Part shown: in pieces, positions 25,707-35,136 of the stretch
Layout of the letters: the number at the start of each line of letters is the position of its first letter
Position numbering within the stretch: position 1 is the stretch's first letter
Assembly (NCBI RefSeq): GCF_900184935.1
Contig: NZ_FXYE01000001.1
Coordinates: forward strand, 1 to 64,000
DNA from: Actibacterium lipolyticum
GTDB taxonomy: Bacteria > Pseudomonadota > Alphaproteobacteria > Rhodobacterales > Rhodobacteraceae
Length of the DNA stretch: 64,000 nt
Reading direction: 5' to 3'
Position numbers and translations under genes: made by a program
The notes under the pieces: model-generated
What the model was told of the DNA's origin: nothing
Seen by the model: only the letters and a program-made list of their open reading frames with translations
Database searches by the model: none

Positions 25707-28304
25707 TTGCTGGATCCCAAACGCCCACAAATCAATGCGATTTCGCACCTATTGAAGTACAGCGTTGTCATGCTTGCGTTTGCAATGTGTGCGACCACAA
25801 TCTTTGTGCTCAGCGTAGAGGTGCGAAATAACATTGATGCGTTGGCTGTCGCGAACTCCGACAATATCCAGTGGAACCTGTCCCAGATGGAGGTGGAATT
25901 GTATGCCCTGGACGCGGCTGTTTTAAGGGCGGATGCGGAGGCGAGTTCTGACCTTCGTTCCATTCGTAAACGGTTTGATGTTTTTTACAGCCGCGTCGAT
26001 ATCCTGCGAACAAGTCCGCTTTATAAGCGCTTACGTGGGGAGCCTTTGGTGCATGATGCGCTTGAAAGGGTCGGTGACTTTTTCGATCGCAACATCGTTC
26101 TGATTGATGGGCCCGACGGCCTTCTTTCCGCTTCGTTGCCAGGCATGACGCAAGAAATCGGTGCCCTGCACGAACCAGTGCGCGCAATCTCCCTCCGCGG
26201 GGTCGAGGTTTTCGCGACAGGTGCCGATCTTCAACGGGTGGATGTGGTGAAAACTTTGCGCCACGTCGCCGCGATCACCATTGGCCTTGTTGTGGCCTTG
26301 TCGATTCTGATCCTTTTCCTGCTTCGGGTGAATCGCATCAGCCAAGAGCGCGCGACCGAAAACCAAATGACAACGTCCCGCCTAGAGGCGGTTGTTTCTA
26401 CGTCACTTGATGGGATTGTTGTGATCAATCGCATGGGCCGCGTGCTGGAATTCAACGGGGCGGCAGAGCGTATCTTTGGTTACACAGCGGACGAAGCTGT
26501 GGGTGCCAACCTGTCAGAACTGATTGTTCCTGAATCAATGCGCGCTGGCCATGAAAGCGGGATGCAGCGATACCGCGAGACGGGCGAAAAACGCGTCGTC
26601 GGCCAAGGTCTTATCCAACTGGATGCGCAGCGCAAAGATGGAACCCTGTTCCCGTCCGAGTTTTCAATCTCGACAGCGCAAAGCAGTTCGGGCGAAATTT
26701 TTGTGTCGTTCCTGCGCGATATTTCCGACCGGATTACTGCTGAACAAGAGCTGATGGAGGCGCGCGATAACGCACTGGCCGGTGAAAAAGCCAAGGCAGA
26801 ACTGTTGGCCGTGATGAGCCATGAAATGCGCACGCCGCTGAATGGTTTGTTGGGAACGATGGAACTGCTTGAAGGGACCGAATTGACGACGCGCCAGCAA
26901 GAGTATCTGGAAATCATGGGTACGTCGGGCAAGCTGTTGCTGCACCATGTAAACGACGTTCTTGATATTTCGCGTTTGGATGCGGGCAAGGTCGAAATCC
27001 AGCAGGTGCCGTTCGATATGGACAGCTTGCTAGAGGAGATCGTCAACGGGCAGCTTAGTCTTGCTAAGGCGGCGGGAAATACGCTTGAGGCGCAGAACCA
27101 CTCTGAAAACCTGCACATGGCCATCGGCGATCCGCGTCGGTTGCGCCAGATTCTGTTGAACCTTGTTGGTAACGCGGTGAAGTTCACCCGGAACGGGTCG
27201 ATCACGATCGAAGTAGAACAACTGCATGACGATGACGTGGTCGAATTCCGCGTGCAGGACACCGGAATTGGCATTGCTGACGAAGATCTAAGCCGGGTTT
27301 TCGACGACTTCGTAACACTGGACACGTCTTACGTGCGCGAAACTGGCGGAACGGGGCTTGGCCTTGGCATTTCCCGGCGCATGGCTGCGGCGATGGGCGG
27401 CGAAATGGGCGTCGTCAGTGAACTGGGCGAAGGAAGCCTGTTCTGGCTTCGGTTGCCGCTTTCCGTTCCAACCTCGCGGTACGAACGTTCCATGCTCGAT
27501 AATGTTCCTGATGGGCATGACTCACCCAAAACTAAGACCGCGCGGCCCCTAAGCGTGCTGGTTGTTGAAGACAACCGGATCAACCGAATGGTTGTCCGCG
27601 AGATGCTTGAAAAGCAGGGGCACACCGTTTCCGAAGCCCATGATGGCGACGAAGGTGTCGGCGCGGCCATGACCAAGCGGTTCGATCTGATCCTGATGGA
27701 TATCAGCATGCCGCGGATGGATGGCGTAGAGGCCACCCGCCGCATCCGGAGCAGTGAGGCCTTGTCAAAGGATGTTCCTATCGTTGCGCTTACGGCTCAT
27801 GCGCTGCCTGATGACATCGCCCGTTTCACCGCAGCCGGTATGGACGATTCGCTTGTGAAACCGATTTCGCAGGGAACGCTTCGGCGTACGATAGACCGGG
27901 TCTGTGATAACTATATGGACGCCGGCAACAGCAACTATGAACCATCAGGAGGTGGCATGTCAGGCGGCTTGGATATGGGGCTGTTTCAAGCCCTGCGTAA
28001 CGACATCGGGCAGGACACGATGGAGACGCTGGTAAAGGCGTTTATTAGCGAAACGGATGATGCAATCGTCAGACTGACCGGTCCTTGGGCTGGTGATGCC
28101 GACGACGCAGAACTTATCGCCGCGATCCATAAAACAGCCGGGTCTGCGGCGGTTTTCGGTGCCGTTGATTTAAGTCGCAAACTGCGAGATTTGGAAACCC
28201 AAGGCAAAGCTGACGAAAGCGTACAGATGCGTGCCGAACTGGGCGAACTGGCCGGGATTTGGGATGCCGCAAAAAGTGCAGTTATGAACGCAAGCGCGCA
28301 GTAA
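25707..28304 (+). CDS. Hybrid histidine kinase (PAS-HK-REC-Hpt)
   Basis: An 865-residue membrane sensor. Two membrane segments (about 18-36 and 187-207) flank a periplasmic domain of some 150 residues. A PAS domain follows (225-345), then the HisKA domain with H372 (MSHEMRTPLNG), an HATPase domain with N-box NLVGNAVKF and G-boxes DTGIGI and GTGLGLGIS, a receiver with D665 (LILMDISMP) and a C-terminal Hpt domain with H808 (IHKTAGSAAVFG). Full phosphorelay His-Asp-His to an outside regulator is expected. The start is TTG 25707; no better ATG keeps the first membrane segment. Its final acceptor may be the nearby LuxR-type regulator. Confidence 0.88.
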   Translation: MLDPKRPQINAISHLLKYSVVMLAFAMCATTIFVLSVEVRNNIDALAVANSDNIQWNLSQMEVELYALDAAVLRADAEASSDLRSIRKRFDVFYSRVDILRTSPLYKRLRGEPLVHDALERVGDFFDRNIVLIDGPDGLLSASLPGMTQEIGALHEPVRAISLRGVEVFATGADLQRVDVVKTLRHVAAITIGLVVALSILILFLLRVNRISQERATENQMTTSRLEAVVSTSLDGIVVINRMGRVLEFNGAAERIFGYTADEAVGANLSELIVPESMRAGHESGMQRYRETGEKRVVGQGLIQLDAQRKDGTLFPSEFSISTAQSSSGEIFVSFLRDISDRITAEQELMEARDNALAGEKAKAELLAVMSHEMRTPLNGLLGTMELLEGTELTTRQQEYLEIMGTSGKLLLHHVNDVLDISRLDAGKVEIQQVPFDMDSLLEEIVNGQLSLAKAAGNTLEAQNHSENLHMAIGDPRRLRQILLNLVGNAVKFTRNGSITIEVEQLHDDDVVEFRVQDTGIGIADEDLSRVFDDFVTLDTSYVRETGGTGLGLGISRRMAAAMGGEMGVVSELGEGSLFWLRLPLSVPTSRYERSMLDNVPDGHDSPKTKTARPLSVLVVEDNRINRMVVREMLEKQGHTVSEAHDGDEGVGAAMTKRFDLILMDISMPRMDGVEATRRIRSSEALSKDVPIVALTAHALPDDIARFTAAGMDDSLVKPISQGTLRRTIDRVCDNYMDAGNSNYEPSGGGMSGGLDMGLFQALRNDIGQDTMETLVKAFISETDDAIVRLTGPWAGDADDAELIAAIHKTAGSAAVFGAVDLSRKLRDLETQGKADESVQMRAELGELAGIWDAAKSAVMNASAQ

Positions 28305-28309
28305 TATCG

Positions 28310-29353
28310 CTAGCAAATTCGCGGCAGCTGCTCTCCGACAAGCATGTCAACCACGCGCGACCCGCCAAAGAGTGTGCGCATCGTCACCAGCCCCGCACGA
28401 CCTTTACCGACCGTTCCGATGGCAACCGCATCGCGCCCCGCGTCTGTCGCGCGCATAGCGGCGATTGCGGCATCGGCCTGATCCGGCGGAGCGAATAGAA
28501 CTAGCGTGCCTTCGTTGGCCAAATACAGCGGGTCCAACCCCAAAATTTCGCACATTCCGCGTACTTCTGGGCGCAGGGGAAGGGCGGTTTCGTCAATTTC
28601 AATCGCGACCCCAGCCGCGTCTGCGATTTCGTTCAGGGCCGACGCAACGCCGCCGCGTGTGGCATCCCGCGCGGCGCGAATACCGGGGGCGGCCTTAAGC
28701 GCCGCTTCGATCAAATGACCCAGCCCCTGACAGTCTGACTGAATATCCGCAGATAGGGCCATATCACCCCGCGCCGCCAAAATGGCCGCGCCGTGATCGC
28801 CCAGCACACCGTTCACGATGGCCACATCTCCGGGTCTAACCTGATCCGCCGCCAAATGCCGACCGGCGGGTATGACGCCAACACCCGACGTCGTGACAAA
28901 CACCTTATCGGCCGACCCTTTGCCAACCACCTTGGTGTCACCGGTTACGATTTGAACGCCTGCCTTGTCTGCCTCGACCTTCATCGAGGCGACGATGCGG
29001 CGCAGCAGGGCAACCTCGCACCCTTCTTCGATGATGAACGACGCGGAAAGCCACAGAGGCCGGGCACCGCCGACCACCAGATCGTTCACCGTGCCGCAAA
29101 CAGCGATCTTGCCGATATCGCCGCCGGGAAATTCCACCGGGGTGACGACAAAGCTGTCGGTGGTAAAGGCAAGCTGCGCACCGGGTTCTGTGATTGCGGG
29201 ATGGGTCAGGCGGGCCTGATCTTCGTCGCCGGGTGGGGCGAAGACATCGGTGAACACCTCGGTGATCAGGTCGCGCATTGCCTTGCCGCCGCCGCCGTGA
29301 GCCAGTGTGACGCGTTCGTCGCGAAGGCGCGTGATGGGTTTGGCCATGTTCAT
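28310..29353 (-). CDS. hypE: Hydrogenase maturation protein HypE
   Basis: A 347-residue enzyme that dehydrates the carbamoyl group carried on its C-terminal cysteine to the cyanide ligand of the NiFe site. The C-terminus ends PRIC, the required thiocyanate-carrying tail. The N-terminus has the PurM-like ATP-binding stretch VTLAHGGGGKAMRDLI. The ATG at 29353 overlaps the hypD stop by four bases; a longer frame reading back into hypD is rejected. Last gene of the hup/hyp locus, ending 5 bases from the convergent kinase gene. Confidence 0.96.
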   Translation of the reverse strand: MNMAKPITRLRDERVTLAHGGGGKAMRDLITEVFTDVFAPPGDEDQARLTHPAITEPGAQLAFTTDSFVVTPVEFPGGDIGKIAVCGTVNDLVVGGARPLWLSASFIIEEGCEVALLRRIVASMKVEADKAGVQIVTGDTKVVGKGSADKVFVTTSGVGVIPAGRHLAADQVRPGDVAIVNGVLGDHGAAILAARGDMALSADIQSDCQGLGHLIEAALKAAPGIRAARDATRGGVASALNEIADAAGVAIEIDETALPLRPEVRGMCEILGLDPLYLANEGTLVLFAPPDQADAAIAAMRATDAGRDAVAIGTVGKGRAGLVTMRTLFGGSRVVDMLVGEQLPRIC

Positions 29354-30495
29354 TCTGCGGGCTCCGGGCTGCGTGCGCCGCCGTACTGGTAATACGCGGC
29401 ACAGGCCCCTTCGGAACTGACCATCAGCGCACCCAACGGCATTTCGGGTGTGCAGCCCGTGCCGAACTGCGGACAGGCGACGGGTTTGATACGCCCAGTC
29501 ATAACCTGCCCACAGGCGCAGCCATCGGGTTCCTGCACGCTGCGGATTTGCCCGCCGCCATACCCGATCCCGAACTTTTCTTCGGCGTCGAAGGCGGCGT
29601 ATTTCGGGCGAATGCGCAGGCCACTTGCGTCGATCTCTCCCAGACCGCGCCATTCGAAACTTGGGCGGGCCTCGTACACCTCATCGATTGCGGCGATTGA
29701 TACAGGGTTGCCGTTGTCGGGCACGATGCGGGCGTATTGGTTTTCGACCTCGGCGCGGCCATCGCGGATTTGTTCCAGCACCATCAGGACGGATTGCAAT
29801 AGGTCCAACGGTTCAAACCCGGCCACGACGATGGGTTTGCCATAGTCGCGCGCGATGAAGTCATAGGGGTGAATGCCGATCACCATACTCACGTGGCCCG
29901 GCCCGACGAACCCGTCCAGCACCATATGCGGATCATCCAGCAGTGCCTTGATGGGCGGGGGCACGGTGATGTGGTTGCAGAAGACGGTGAAGTTGGTCAG
30001 CCCCTCGGCCGCGGCCTGTTGGATCGACAAAGCGGTCGACGGCGTGGTGGTTTCAAAGCCAAGGCCGAAGAACACCACCTCGCGATCCGGGTTACGGCGG
30101 GCCAGTTCCAGCGCGTCCAATGGGGAATAGACCATCCGAATATCCGCGCCATCCGCCTTTGCCTGCATCAGGGATTTTCGCGTGCCGGGAACCCGCATCG
30201 CATCGCCGAAGGTGGTGAAAATCACTTCGGGGCGTTCGGCAAGTTCGACGCATTCGTCAACGCGGCTCATCGGCAGGACGCAGACCGGGCAACCGGGGCC
30301 GTGGATGAATTCGATGCCTTCCGGTGTCAGCTTGTCCAGACCGTAGCGAAAGATTGCATGGGTGTGCCCGCCGCAGATTTCCATGATGTGTACGGGTTTT
30401 TCACGGGTCGCGCCGATTTCATTGGTAACCTGCGCGATGGCGGCCAATACGCCCTTGGCCGCCTTGGGGTCGCGGAACTCTTCTACGTATTTCAT
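29350..30495 (-). CDS. hypD: Hydrogenase maturation protein HypD
   Basis: A 381-residue iron-sulfur protein that with HypC forms the scaffold on which Fe(CN)2CO is built. Conserved cysteines are visible at C41 (EICGGHTH) and C69/C72 (GPGCPVC), and the C-terminal cluster of cysteines (PDGCACGQV and PQFGTGCTPEMP) should bind the [4Fe-4S] cluster. It overlaps hypC by four bases and hypE by four bases. Confidence 0.96.
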   Translation of the reverse strand: MKYVEEFRDPKAAKGVLAAIAQVTNEIGATREKPVHIMEICGGHTHAIFRYGLDKLTPEGIEFIHGPGCPVCVLPMSRVDECVELAERPEVIFTTFGDAMRVPGTRKSLMQAKADGADIRMVYSPLDALELARRNPDREVVFFGLGFETTTPSTALSIQQAAAEGLTNFTVFCNHITVPPPIKALLDDPHMVLDGFVGPGHVSMVIGIHPYDFIARDYGKPIVVAGFEPLDLLQSVLMVLEQIRDGRAEVENQYARIVPDNGNPVSIAAIDEVYEARPSFEWRGLGEIDASGLRIRPKYAAFDAEEKFGIGYGGGQIRSVQEPDGCACGQVMTGRIKPVACPQFGTGCTPEMPLGALMVSSEGACAAYYQYGGARSPEPAE

Positions 30496-30782
30496 GCCCG
30501 TCCCTCCAATGCGGCGTCGCCAGCGGCCATGGCTTCCAGCGTTTCCTGCGCTTCGCCCAAGCCCCGCAGCGCTTCCAGCGTTTTGGCGGCTTCGTCTTCG
30601 TCAATGCGGCTCATCGCGAAACCGACGTGGATCAACGCCCATTCCCCGATCAGGCTTTCCAAGGGGCCATCGGCGATGCAGGCGATGTTCACCTCGCGCC
30701 GCACGCCCGACACATCAGCCATCGCCATCAGGCGGGCCGGGTCGGTGATTTCGACGATCTGGCCGGGGATACCAAGGCACAT
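30492..30782 (-). CDS. hypC: Hydrogenase maturation chaperone HypC
   Basis: A 96-residue OB-fold chaperone. The N-terminal MCLGIPGQIVEI carries the essential C2 that binds the iron centre during transfer from HypD to the large-subunit precursor. It lies two bases after hupR and overlaps hypD by four bases. Its C-terminal tail is about 15 residues longer than the shortest family members. Confidence 0.95.
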   Translation of the reverse strand: MCLGIPGQIVEITDPARLMAMADVSGVRREVNIACIADGPLESLIGEWALIHVGFAMSRIDEDEAAKTLEALRGLGEAQETLEAMAAGDAALEGRA

Positions 30783-30784
30783 GG

Positions 30785-32269
30785 CTATTCCTCCTCGTTG
30801 GAATTGGCTGATTTTCGGGGTGGCGTAACGCCATAGCGTTCAAGCTTGGCCCGCAGGCCAACGCGGCTTAGGCCCAGTTCGGCGGCGGCGCGGCTTTTGT
30901 TCCATTTCATGCGGGTCAGTGTTTCGCGCAGGATGCGCATCTCCATCAGCTCGACCCGGTCTTTCAACGTGCCTTCGCTGGCGATGGCATCATCGGCGGA
31001 TCGGTCGGCACCGGCGTCGGACGGAATGGCCTGAAGGATGTGGCGGGAAATCAGGTCGGGCCCCAGTACGCGATCTTGGGCAAAGATCAGCATCCTAGTC
31101 ACTTCGTTCTCTAGCTCGCGCAGGTTGCCGGGCCAATCGTACCCTTCCAGAAACTCCAGTGCGGGGTCGTCAATGCCGTGCACCGGCTTCCCATGGGCCG
31201 AGGCCGCATCGAACAGCATATGCTGCGCAATCACCGCGATGTCGCCGGGCCGTGCGCGCAGAGGCGGCACGGTAATCTCCGCGACAGAGAAGGCGAAATA
31301 AAGGTCACTGCGAAAGCGCCCCTCGGCTACTTCGGTGCGCAGGTCGCGGTGGCTGCCCGTCAGCAACCGAACCGAGGAGTTAAGCGTTTCATGCCCGCCC
31401 ACCGTTTGATACGCGCCTTCGCGCACCAGCCGCAGCAGGGCGATCTGCATGCGGGGTGACAAGCTGTCGACGCCGTTCAAGAATAGGGTGCCGCGATCTG
31501 CCTTTTGCACCAGCCCGATCTTGTTAGTCGCAACGCCGGGCAAAACCCCACGTTTGGCACCGAACAGTTCCACCTCAAGCAATGTCTCGGGCAGGCCGAC
31601 ACAGTTGATTTCGTAAAACGGCCTATCAGAGCGAAGCGAGGTGTAATGCATCGCCCGCGCCATCGCGGTTTTGCCTGTGCCCGCTTCGCCCACCAACAAG
31701 GTCGGCACATCGAAGCTGGCGTATTGGCGGGCGGTTTCAACGACGGCGTTCAGCGGTGAATTCGGCGCCCGCAGGACGTTTTCAAAACCCAACCCTTCGC
31801 GCAATGCACGGCGGCGTTTTTCGACCTTGGATTCGACCGTGTCGCCCAGGTATCGCATTTCTAGCGACATCCGTTCGTGATCGCGCGACAGCTGGAACAA
31901 ACGCACCGCATTTCGTGCGGCAAGCAACAGCTGATCAGGGTGCCATGGCTTGGTTAGGAACTGATAGATTCCGGCGTCATTGATCGCGGCGACCATGTCA
32001 TTGGCTTCGGTATAACCGGTAATGATGATGCGCACGATGTCGGGCCAGCGTTCGCGCACATCGGTCAGGAAGGTGACGCCAGTTTTGCCGGGCATGCGTT
32101 GATCGCAAAAGATGACCTGAACATAGTTGTCGTCTAACAACGCCCACGCTTCGTCGGCGTTGCTAGCGGTTAGGCAGTCAAAGTCATCTTCCAGCGCCAT
32201 CCGCATAGAGGACAGCGAATGCTCTTCATCATCGACCAAAAGGATCGTGGGAAGGGTGGGGGAGGTCAT
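30785..32269 (-). CDS. hupR: Hydrogenase response regulator HupR
   Basis: A 494-residue NtrC-like regulator: receiver with phospho-acceptor D56 ([10 protein letters not shown]), central AAA+ domain with Walker A GEAGTGKT (194-201) and a Fis-type helix-turn-helix at the end ([19 protein letters not shown]). The sigma54-contacting GAFTGA loop is missing (the place reads [12 protein letters not shown], 235-244), and Walker B reads TLFLNGV without the acidic pair. R. capsulatus HupR is reported to work with sigma70 RNA polymerase and to activate when unphosphorylated; the sequence fits that. The ATG at 32269 follows hypB directly. Confidence 0.93.
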   Translation of the reverse strand: MTSPTLPTILLVDDEEHSLSSMRMALEDDFDCLTASNADEAWALLDDNYVQVIFCDQRMPGKTGVTFLTDVRERWPDIVRIIITGYTEANDMVAAINDAGIYQFLTKPWHPDQLLLAARNAVRLFQLSRDHERMSLEMRYLGDTVESKVEKRRRALREGLGFENVLRAPNSPLNAVVETARQYASFDVPTLLVGEAGTGKTAMARAMHYTSLRSDRPFYEINCVGLPETLLEVELFGAKRGVLPGVATNKIGLVQKADRGTLFLNGVDSLSPRMQIALLRLVREGAYQTVGGHETLNSSVRLLTGSHRDLRTEVAEGRFRSDLYFAFSVAEITVPPLRARPGDIAVIAQHMLFDAASAHGKPVHGIDDPALEFLEGYDWPGNLRELENEVTRMLIFAQDRVLGPDLISRHILQAIPSDAGADRSADDAIASEGTLKDRVELMEMRILRETLTRMKWNKSRAAAELGLSRVGLRAKLERYGVTPPRKSANSNEEE

Positions 32270-32271
32270 GG

Positions 32272-33087
32272 TTACTCTGCCGCTTTCACACCGGGTTTCG
32301 CGGAAAGGTTTTGGCGCAGCCAGCCGACCCATGCGCCCATCCCTTCGCCGGTGCGGGCGGAAACGCGCAGAACCTCGATGCCGGGGTTCACGCGGCGCAG
32401 GTTTTGTTCGTAAAGGTCCAGATCGACATCGCAGTGGGGGGCCAGATCAACCTTGTTCAACAGCGCGATACGGCTGGCAGTGAACATGTCGGGGTACTTT
32501 AGCGGTTTATCTTCGCCCTCGGTCACTGAAAGGATCGCGACTTTGCAGTCTTCGCCCAGATCGAACGACGCTGGGCAGACAAGGTTGCCGACGTTTTCGA
32601 TGAACAACAGGCTGTTTTGCGCAATGCCCAGATGTTCCATCGCGTGGCCAACCATGTGGCCATCAAGGTGGCATCCCTTTCCGGTGTTCACCTGCACCGC
32701 CTTGGCCCCCGTGGCACGGATGCGGTCGGCGTCGTTGCTGGTTTGCTGATCCCCTTCGATCACGGCAAGGGGGGTGTCGCCAAGCGCCTCGATCGTTTTG
32801 CACAACAGGGTGGTTTTTCCCGAACCGGGCGACGACACAAGGTTCAGCGCAAAAGCGTTCAGCCCGGCCAAGGTGGCGCGGTTGGCATCGGCATAACGAT
32901 CATTCTTGGCCAGAATACCGGTTTCGATTTCGATCAGCCGCTCTTGGGTCATCCCCGGCACTTCGACGCCGGCGGGGCCATGGCCAAAGTGAATATCGCC
33001 ATGATGGTGATGATGGTGGTGGTGGCCTTGCGCCCCGTGTCCGTGATCTTCCAGTTTTGCGTCACCGCATCCACAAACCGTGCACAT
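32272..33087 (-). CDS. hypB: Nickel-inserting GTPase HypB
   Basis: A 271-residue GTPase delivering nickel to the hydrogenase precursor with HypA. The N-terminal CxxCxC motif (MCTVCGCG), a histidine-rich nickel-storage stretch (eight consecutive histidines at 22-29 plus others to residue 36) and Walker [10 protein letters not shown] (85-93) are all present. It abuts hypA (ATG overlapping the stop by one base) and is followed by hupR. Confidence 0.96.
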   Translation of the reverse strand: MCTVCGCGDAKLEDHGHGAQGHHHHHHHHGDIHFGHGPAGVEVPGMTQERLIEIETGILAKNDRYADANRATLAGLNAFALNLVSSPGSGKTTLLCKTIEALGDTPLAVIEGDQQTSNDADRIRATGAKAVQVNTGKGCHLDGHMVGHAMEHLGIAQNSLLFIENVGNLVCPASFDLGEDCKVAILSVTEGEDKPLKYPDMFTASRIALLNKVDLAPHCDVDLDLYEQNLRRVNPGIEVLRVSARTGEGMGAWVGWLRQNLSAKPGVKAAE

Positions 33088-33428
33088 TACGCCACCTCCA
33101 TATCTTTGATCCGCATTTCATCGCCGCCTTGGGGCATCAGCTTGCCACCCCCGCAGTCGGGGCAGGGGGACAGTCGGTCGTCGATCTCTACCTCTTTCAT
33201 ACAGTCGTAGCACATCGCCCGACCGGGAAGGTCGATCATCTCTAACTCTGCGCCCTCGGCGGGGCTGCCGCGCATGACCACGTCAAATGCGAAGGCCAGC
33301 GCCTTTTTCTCGACCCCGGCGAAACGCCCGATTTCGACCCTAAGTCGGCTGACGCGCGCGAAATCATGCGTGCGGGCCTGATCTTCGATTACTGTCCTGA
33401 TGCCTTCGCAAAGCGACATTTCATGCAT
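33087..33428 (-). CDS. hypA: Nickel metallochaperone HypA
   Basis: A 113-residue protein. It begins [10 protein letters not shown], where H2 is the essential nickel ligand, so the ATG at 33428 is the right start rather than a TTG six bases upstream. The structural zinc site is [20 protein letters not shown]. Its start overlaps the end of hupK by eight bases. Confidence 0.96.
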   Translation of the reverse strand: MHEMSLCEGIRTVIEDQARTHDFARVSRLRVEIGRFAGVEKKALAFAFDVVMRGSPAEGAELEMIDLPGRAMCYDCMKEVEIDDRLSPCPDCGGGKLMPQGGDEMRIKDMEVA

Positions 33429-34326
33429 TCGCAACCTCCCGCAGCTCTACGGGGCTGCACGGGTCAAGGATATCGAGCATCAGCGGGGCAAGGCCATGGT
33501 TTTCTGGTCGCAAGGATGACAGCGATTGCGCAAGGATGCCGTGCGGGGCCAGTAGGTGATCGGTTGGCGTTATCCGGCGAAACGCGGTGACATTCCCGCC
33601 CGAGGTCGCGGCCGAGACCGCATAGGCCCCGCGCGCGGCTGTAACAATGGCGCGGCCCTGCGATGGGCGGACAGCGGGGGGAAGGGACCCGCCGATACAC
33701 GCCGCAATATCATAGAGCCGCGCCGTCGCGCGCCAAAGTGGCCCACGCCCCAGCGTGTCCTCTATGGCTTGCATAACGGGATGTTCGCGATGGCGCGCCG
33801 CGACGGAATTTTCACAGGCATCTTTGCGAAATGCCGTGTCGTCGGTGACAGGGGGCAAAATATTCGTCGCAGCCTCATGCGGTGCAAAGGCAGATCGGAT
33901 GTGGCGCAGGGCGCTTGCCGCGGGAGTGTCGCCCCGTAGAAAGGCGGCGAAATCGTGGGACGTTTCCGGTGGGGTGTCGGCGCCAAATACAGCGTGGGCC
34001 AGGTCGTTTCCGCCTTCTGCCCACCCCTGAGGAAGGGCGCGCGCTGTGCCGCCAAAGAAGCTTGGCCAGGTGATATAGAGCCGCATTAGATGGTCGCGCA
34101 GGATCTCTATGCGCAAATCCGACAACAGCCGCAGGTCAAAGGGTCGACCGAACGCCATATGGACCGCCATGGATTGAGCGCTTTGGCACAGGTTAAAGAC
34201 CAGCGGCAAAACCTCTATCGCTTTCTCCACCGGTTCACCGATCAACGCATCACCAATCGGCAATGCAGCCCCCACCACCGGAACAAGGCCGGTTGGGTTT
34301 GGGGTATGTGGTGGCCGGTCCAGCAT
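33421..34326 (-). CDS. hupK: Hydrogenase accessory protein HupK
   Basis: A 301-residue protein matching HupK of rhizobial and Rhodobacter uptake-hydrogenase loci, a maturation protein that resembles the hydrogenase large subunit. The stretch [20 protein letters not shown] resembles the cysteine-containing N-terminal motif of the large subunit. It is thought to act as a scaffold in cofactor assembly, but the detail is not settled. It follows hupJ by three bases. Confidence 0.85.
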   Translation of the reverse strand: MLDRPPHTPNPTGLVPVVGAALPIGDALIGEPVEKAIEVLPLVFNLCQSAQSMAVHMAFGRPFDLRLLSDLRIEILRDHLMRLYITWPSFFGGTARALPQGWAEGGNDLAHAVFGADTPPETSHDFAAFLRGDTPAASALRHIRSAFAPHEAATNILPPVTDDTAFRKDACENSVAARHREHPVMQAIEDTLGRGPLWRATARLYDIAACIGGSLPPAVRPSQGRAIVTAARGAYAVSAATSGGNVTAFRRITPTDHLLAPHGILAQSLSSLRPENHGLAPLMLDILDPCSPVELREVANA

Positions 34327-34329
34327 GGT

Positions 34330-35136
34330 TCAGGCCTGTTCCTCGTCCGGTTGGGCAAGGCCGCCGGTGATGACGGCGCGCCGCGTTGGGGTTGGGTCGA
34401 TTGCCTGGTCGTCTCGCGCTGCCTCGGCTTCGGCAATGGCCTCCAGCTCTGCCTCGCGCGTGGCGCGGATGTCGGCTGATCGGTCCGTTTCAGCCACGTT
34501 TCCTTCGTCGAACAGGGCGGCCATCACCGCGCGGGCGACATCGGTTGCCTGCATCTGAGTTTTGAATTCTCCCATAGGCGAAAACAACGAACACGCCTTA
34601 TAGCCGCCCACCATTTCGCGGGTGTTGTGGATGAATTCATAGGTGCCCGACGGGAAAGTCAGGTCTTCTTTTGCACCGGCGCGCAGGTCTGACCAATCTT
34701 CGCCCTTTGCTGGCAGCATGATCAGGTTCATGAACCAAGGAGAGATCAGCACACCCAAGGGGCGCCCTTCGTGCATTTGAAATCCAACAGCTTCGACGTG
34801 CAGCATTTTGTTGACCAACGGCACATCACGCATCTTGGCGTGCCAGACCTCGTGAAAGTCGGTGACAAGCTTTGCGGTGCGTTCGTCAATATCGGCGGCC
34901 TCTTGGGTGGCGTCGCTGCCGGGGTCGTCTTGTACCAGAAATTGTTCTTTCGGGGCATCGCAGTTGGGGCACGACCAGTCGTCGGGCAGGGCAAAGAACG
35001 GGGTGCCGGGGGGTACCTGCCGGTAATCATCGCCATCGGCGGGGTCATAGGGCGTCCAGCAGATTTTGCATTCCATGATCGCGGCCGCGCTGATCTTATC
35101 GGTCGCGCCCAGATAGCTGCCTTCGAAGGTGGTCAT
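34330..35136 (-). CDS. hupJ: HupJ: rubredoxin fused to HybE-type chaperone
   Basis: A 268-residue fusion. Residues 20-70 are a rubredoxin: the two iron knuckles read MECKICWTPYDP and CPNCDAPKEQF. Residues 90-210 match the HybE/HupJ hydrogenase chaperone family (VPLVNKMLHVEAVGFQ, YEFIHNTREMVGGYKACSLF). In Rhizobium leguminosarum these are separate genes hupI and hupJ; a fused form is known in R. capsulatus. They guard the small subunit during assembly in air. The ATG overlaps the hupH stop by four bases. The last 55 residues are acidic and Ala-rich with no domain. Confidence 0.88.
   Translation of the reverse strand: MTTFEGSYLGATDKISAAAIMECKICWTPYDPADGDDYRQVPPGTPFFALPDDWSCPNCDAPKEQFLVQDDPGSDATQEAADIDERTAKLVTDFHEVWHAKMRDVPLVNKMLHVEAVGFQMHEGRPLGVLISPWFMNLIMLPAKGEDWSDLRAGAKEDLTFPSGTYEFIHNTREMVGGYKACSLFSPMGEFKTQMQATDVARAVMAALFDEGNVAETDRSADIRATREAELEAIAEAEAARDDQAIDPTPTRRAVITGGLAQPDEEQA

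Noticed and set aside
29354-29653. 100-residue N-terminal extension of hypE
   Set aside because: It is arginine-rich sequence antiphase to hypD; the four-base overlap start at 29353 fits the family.
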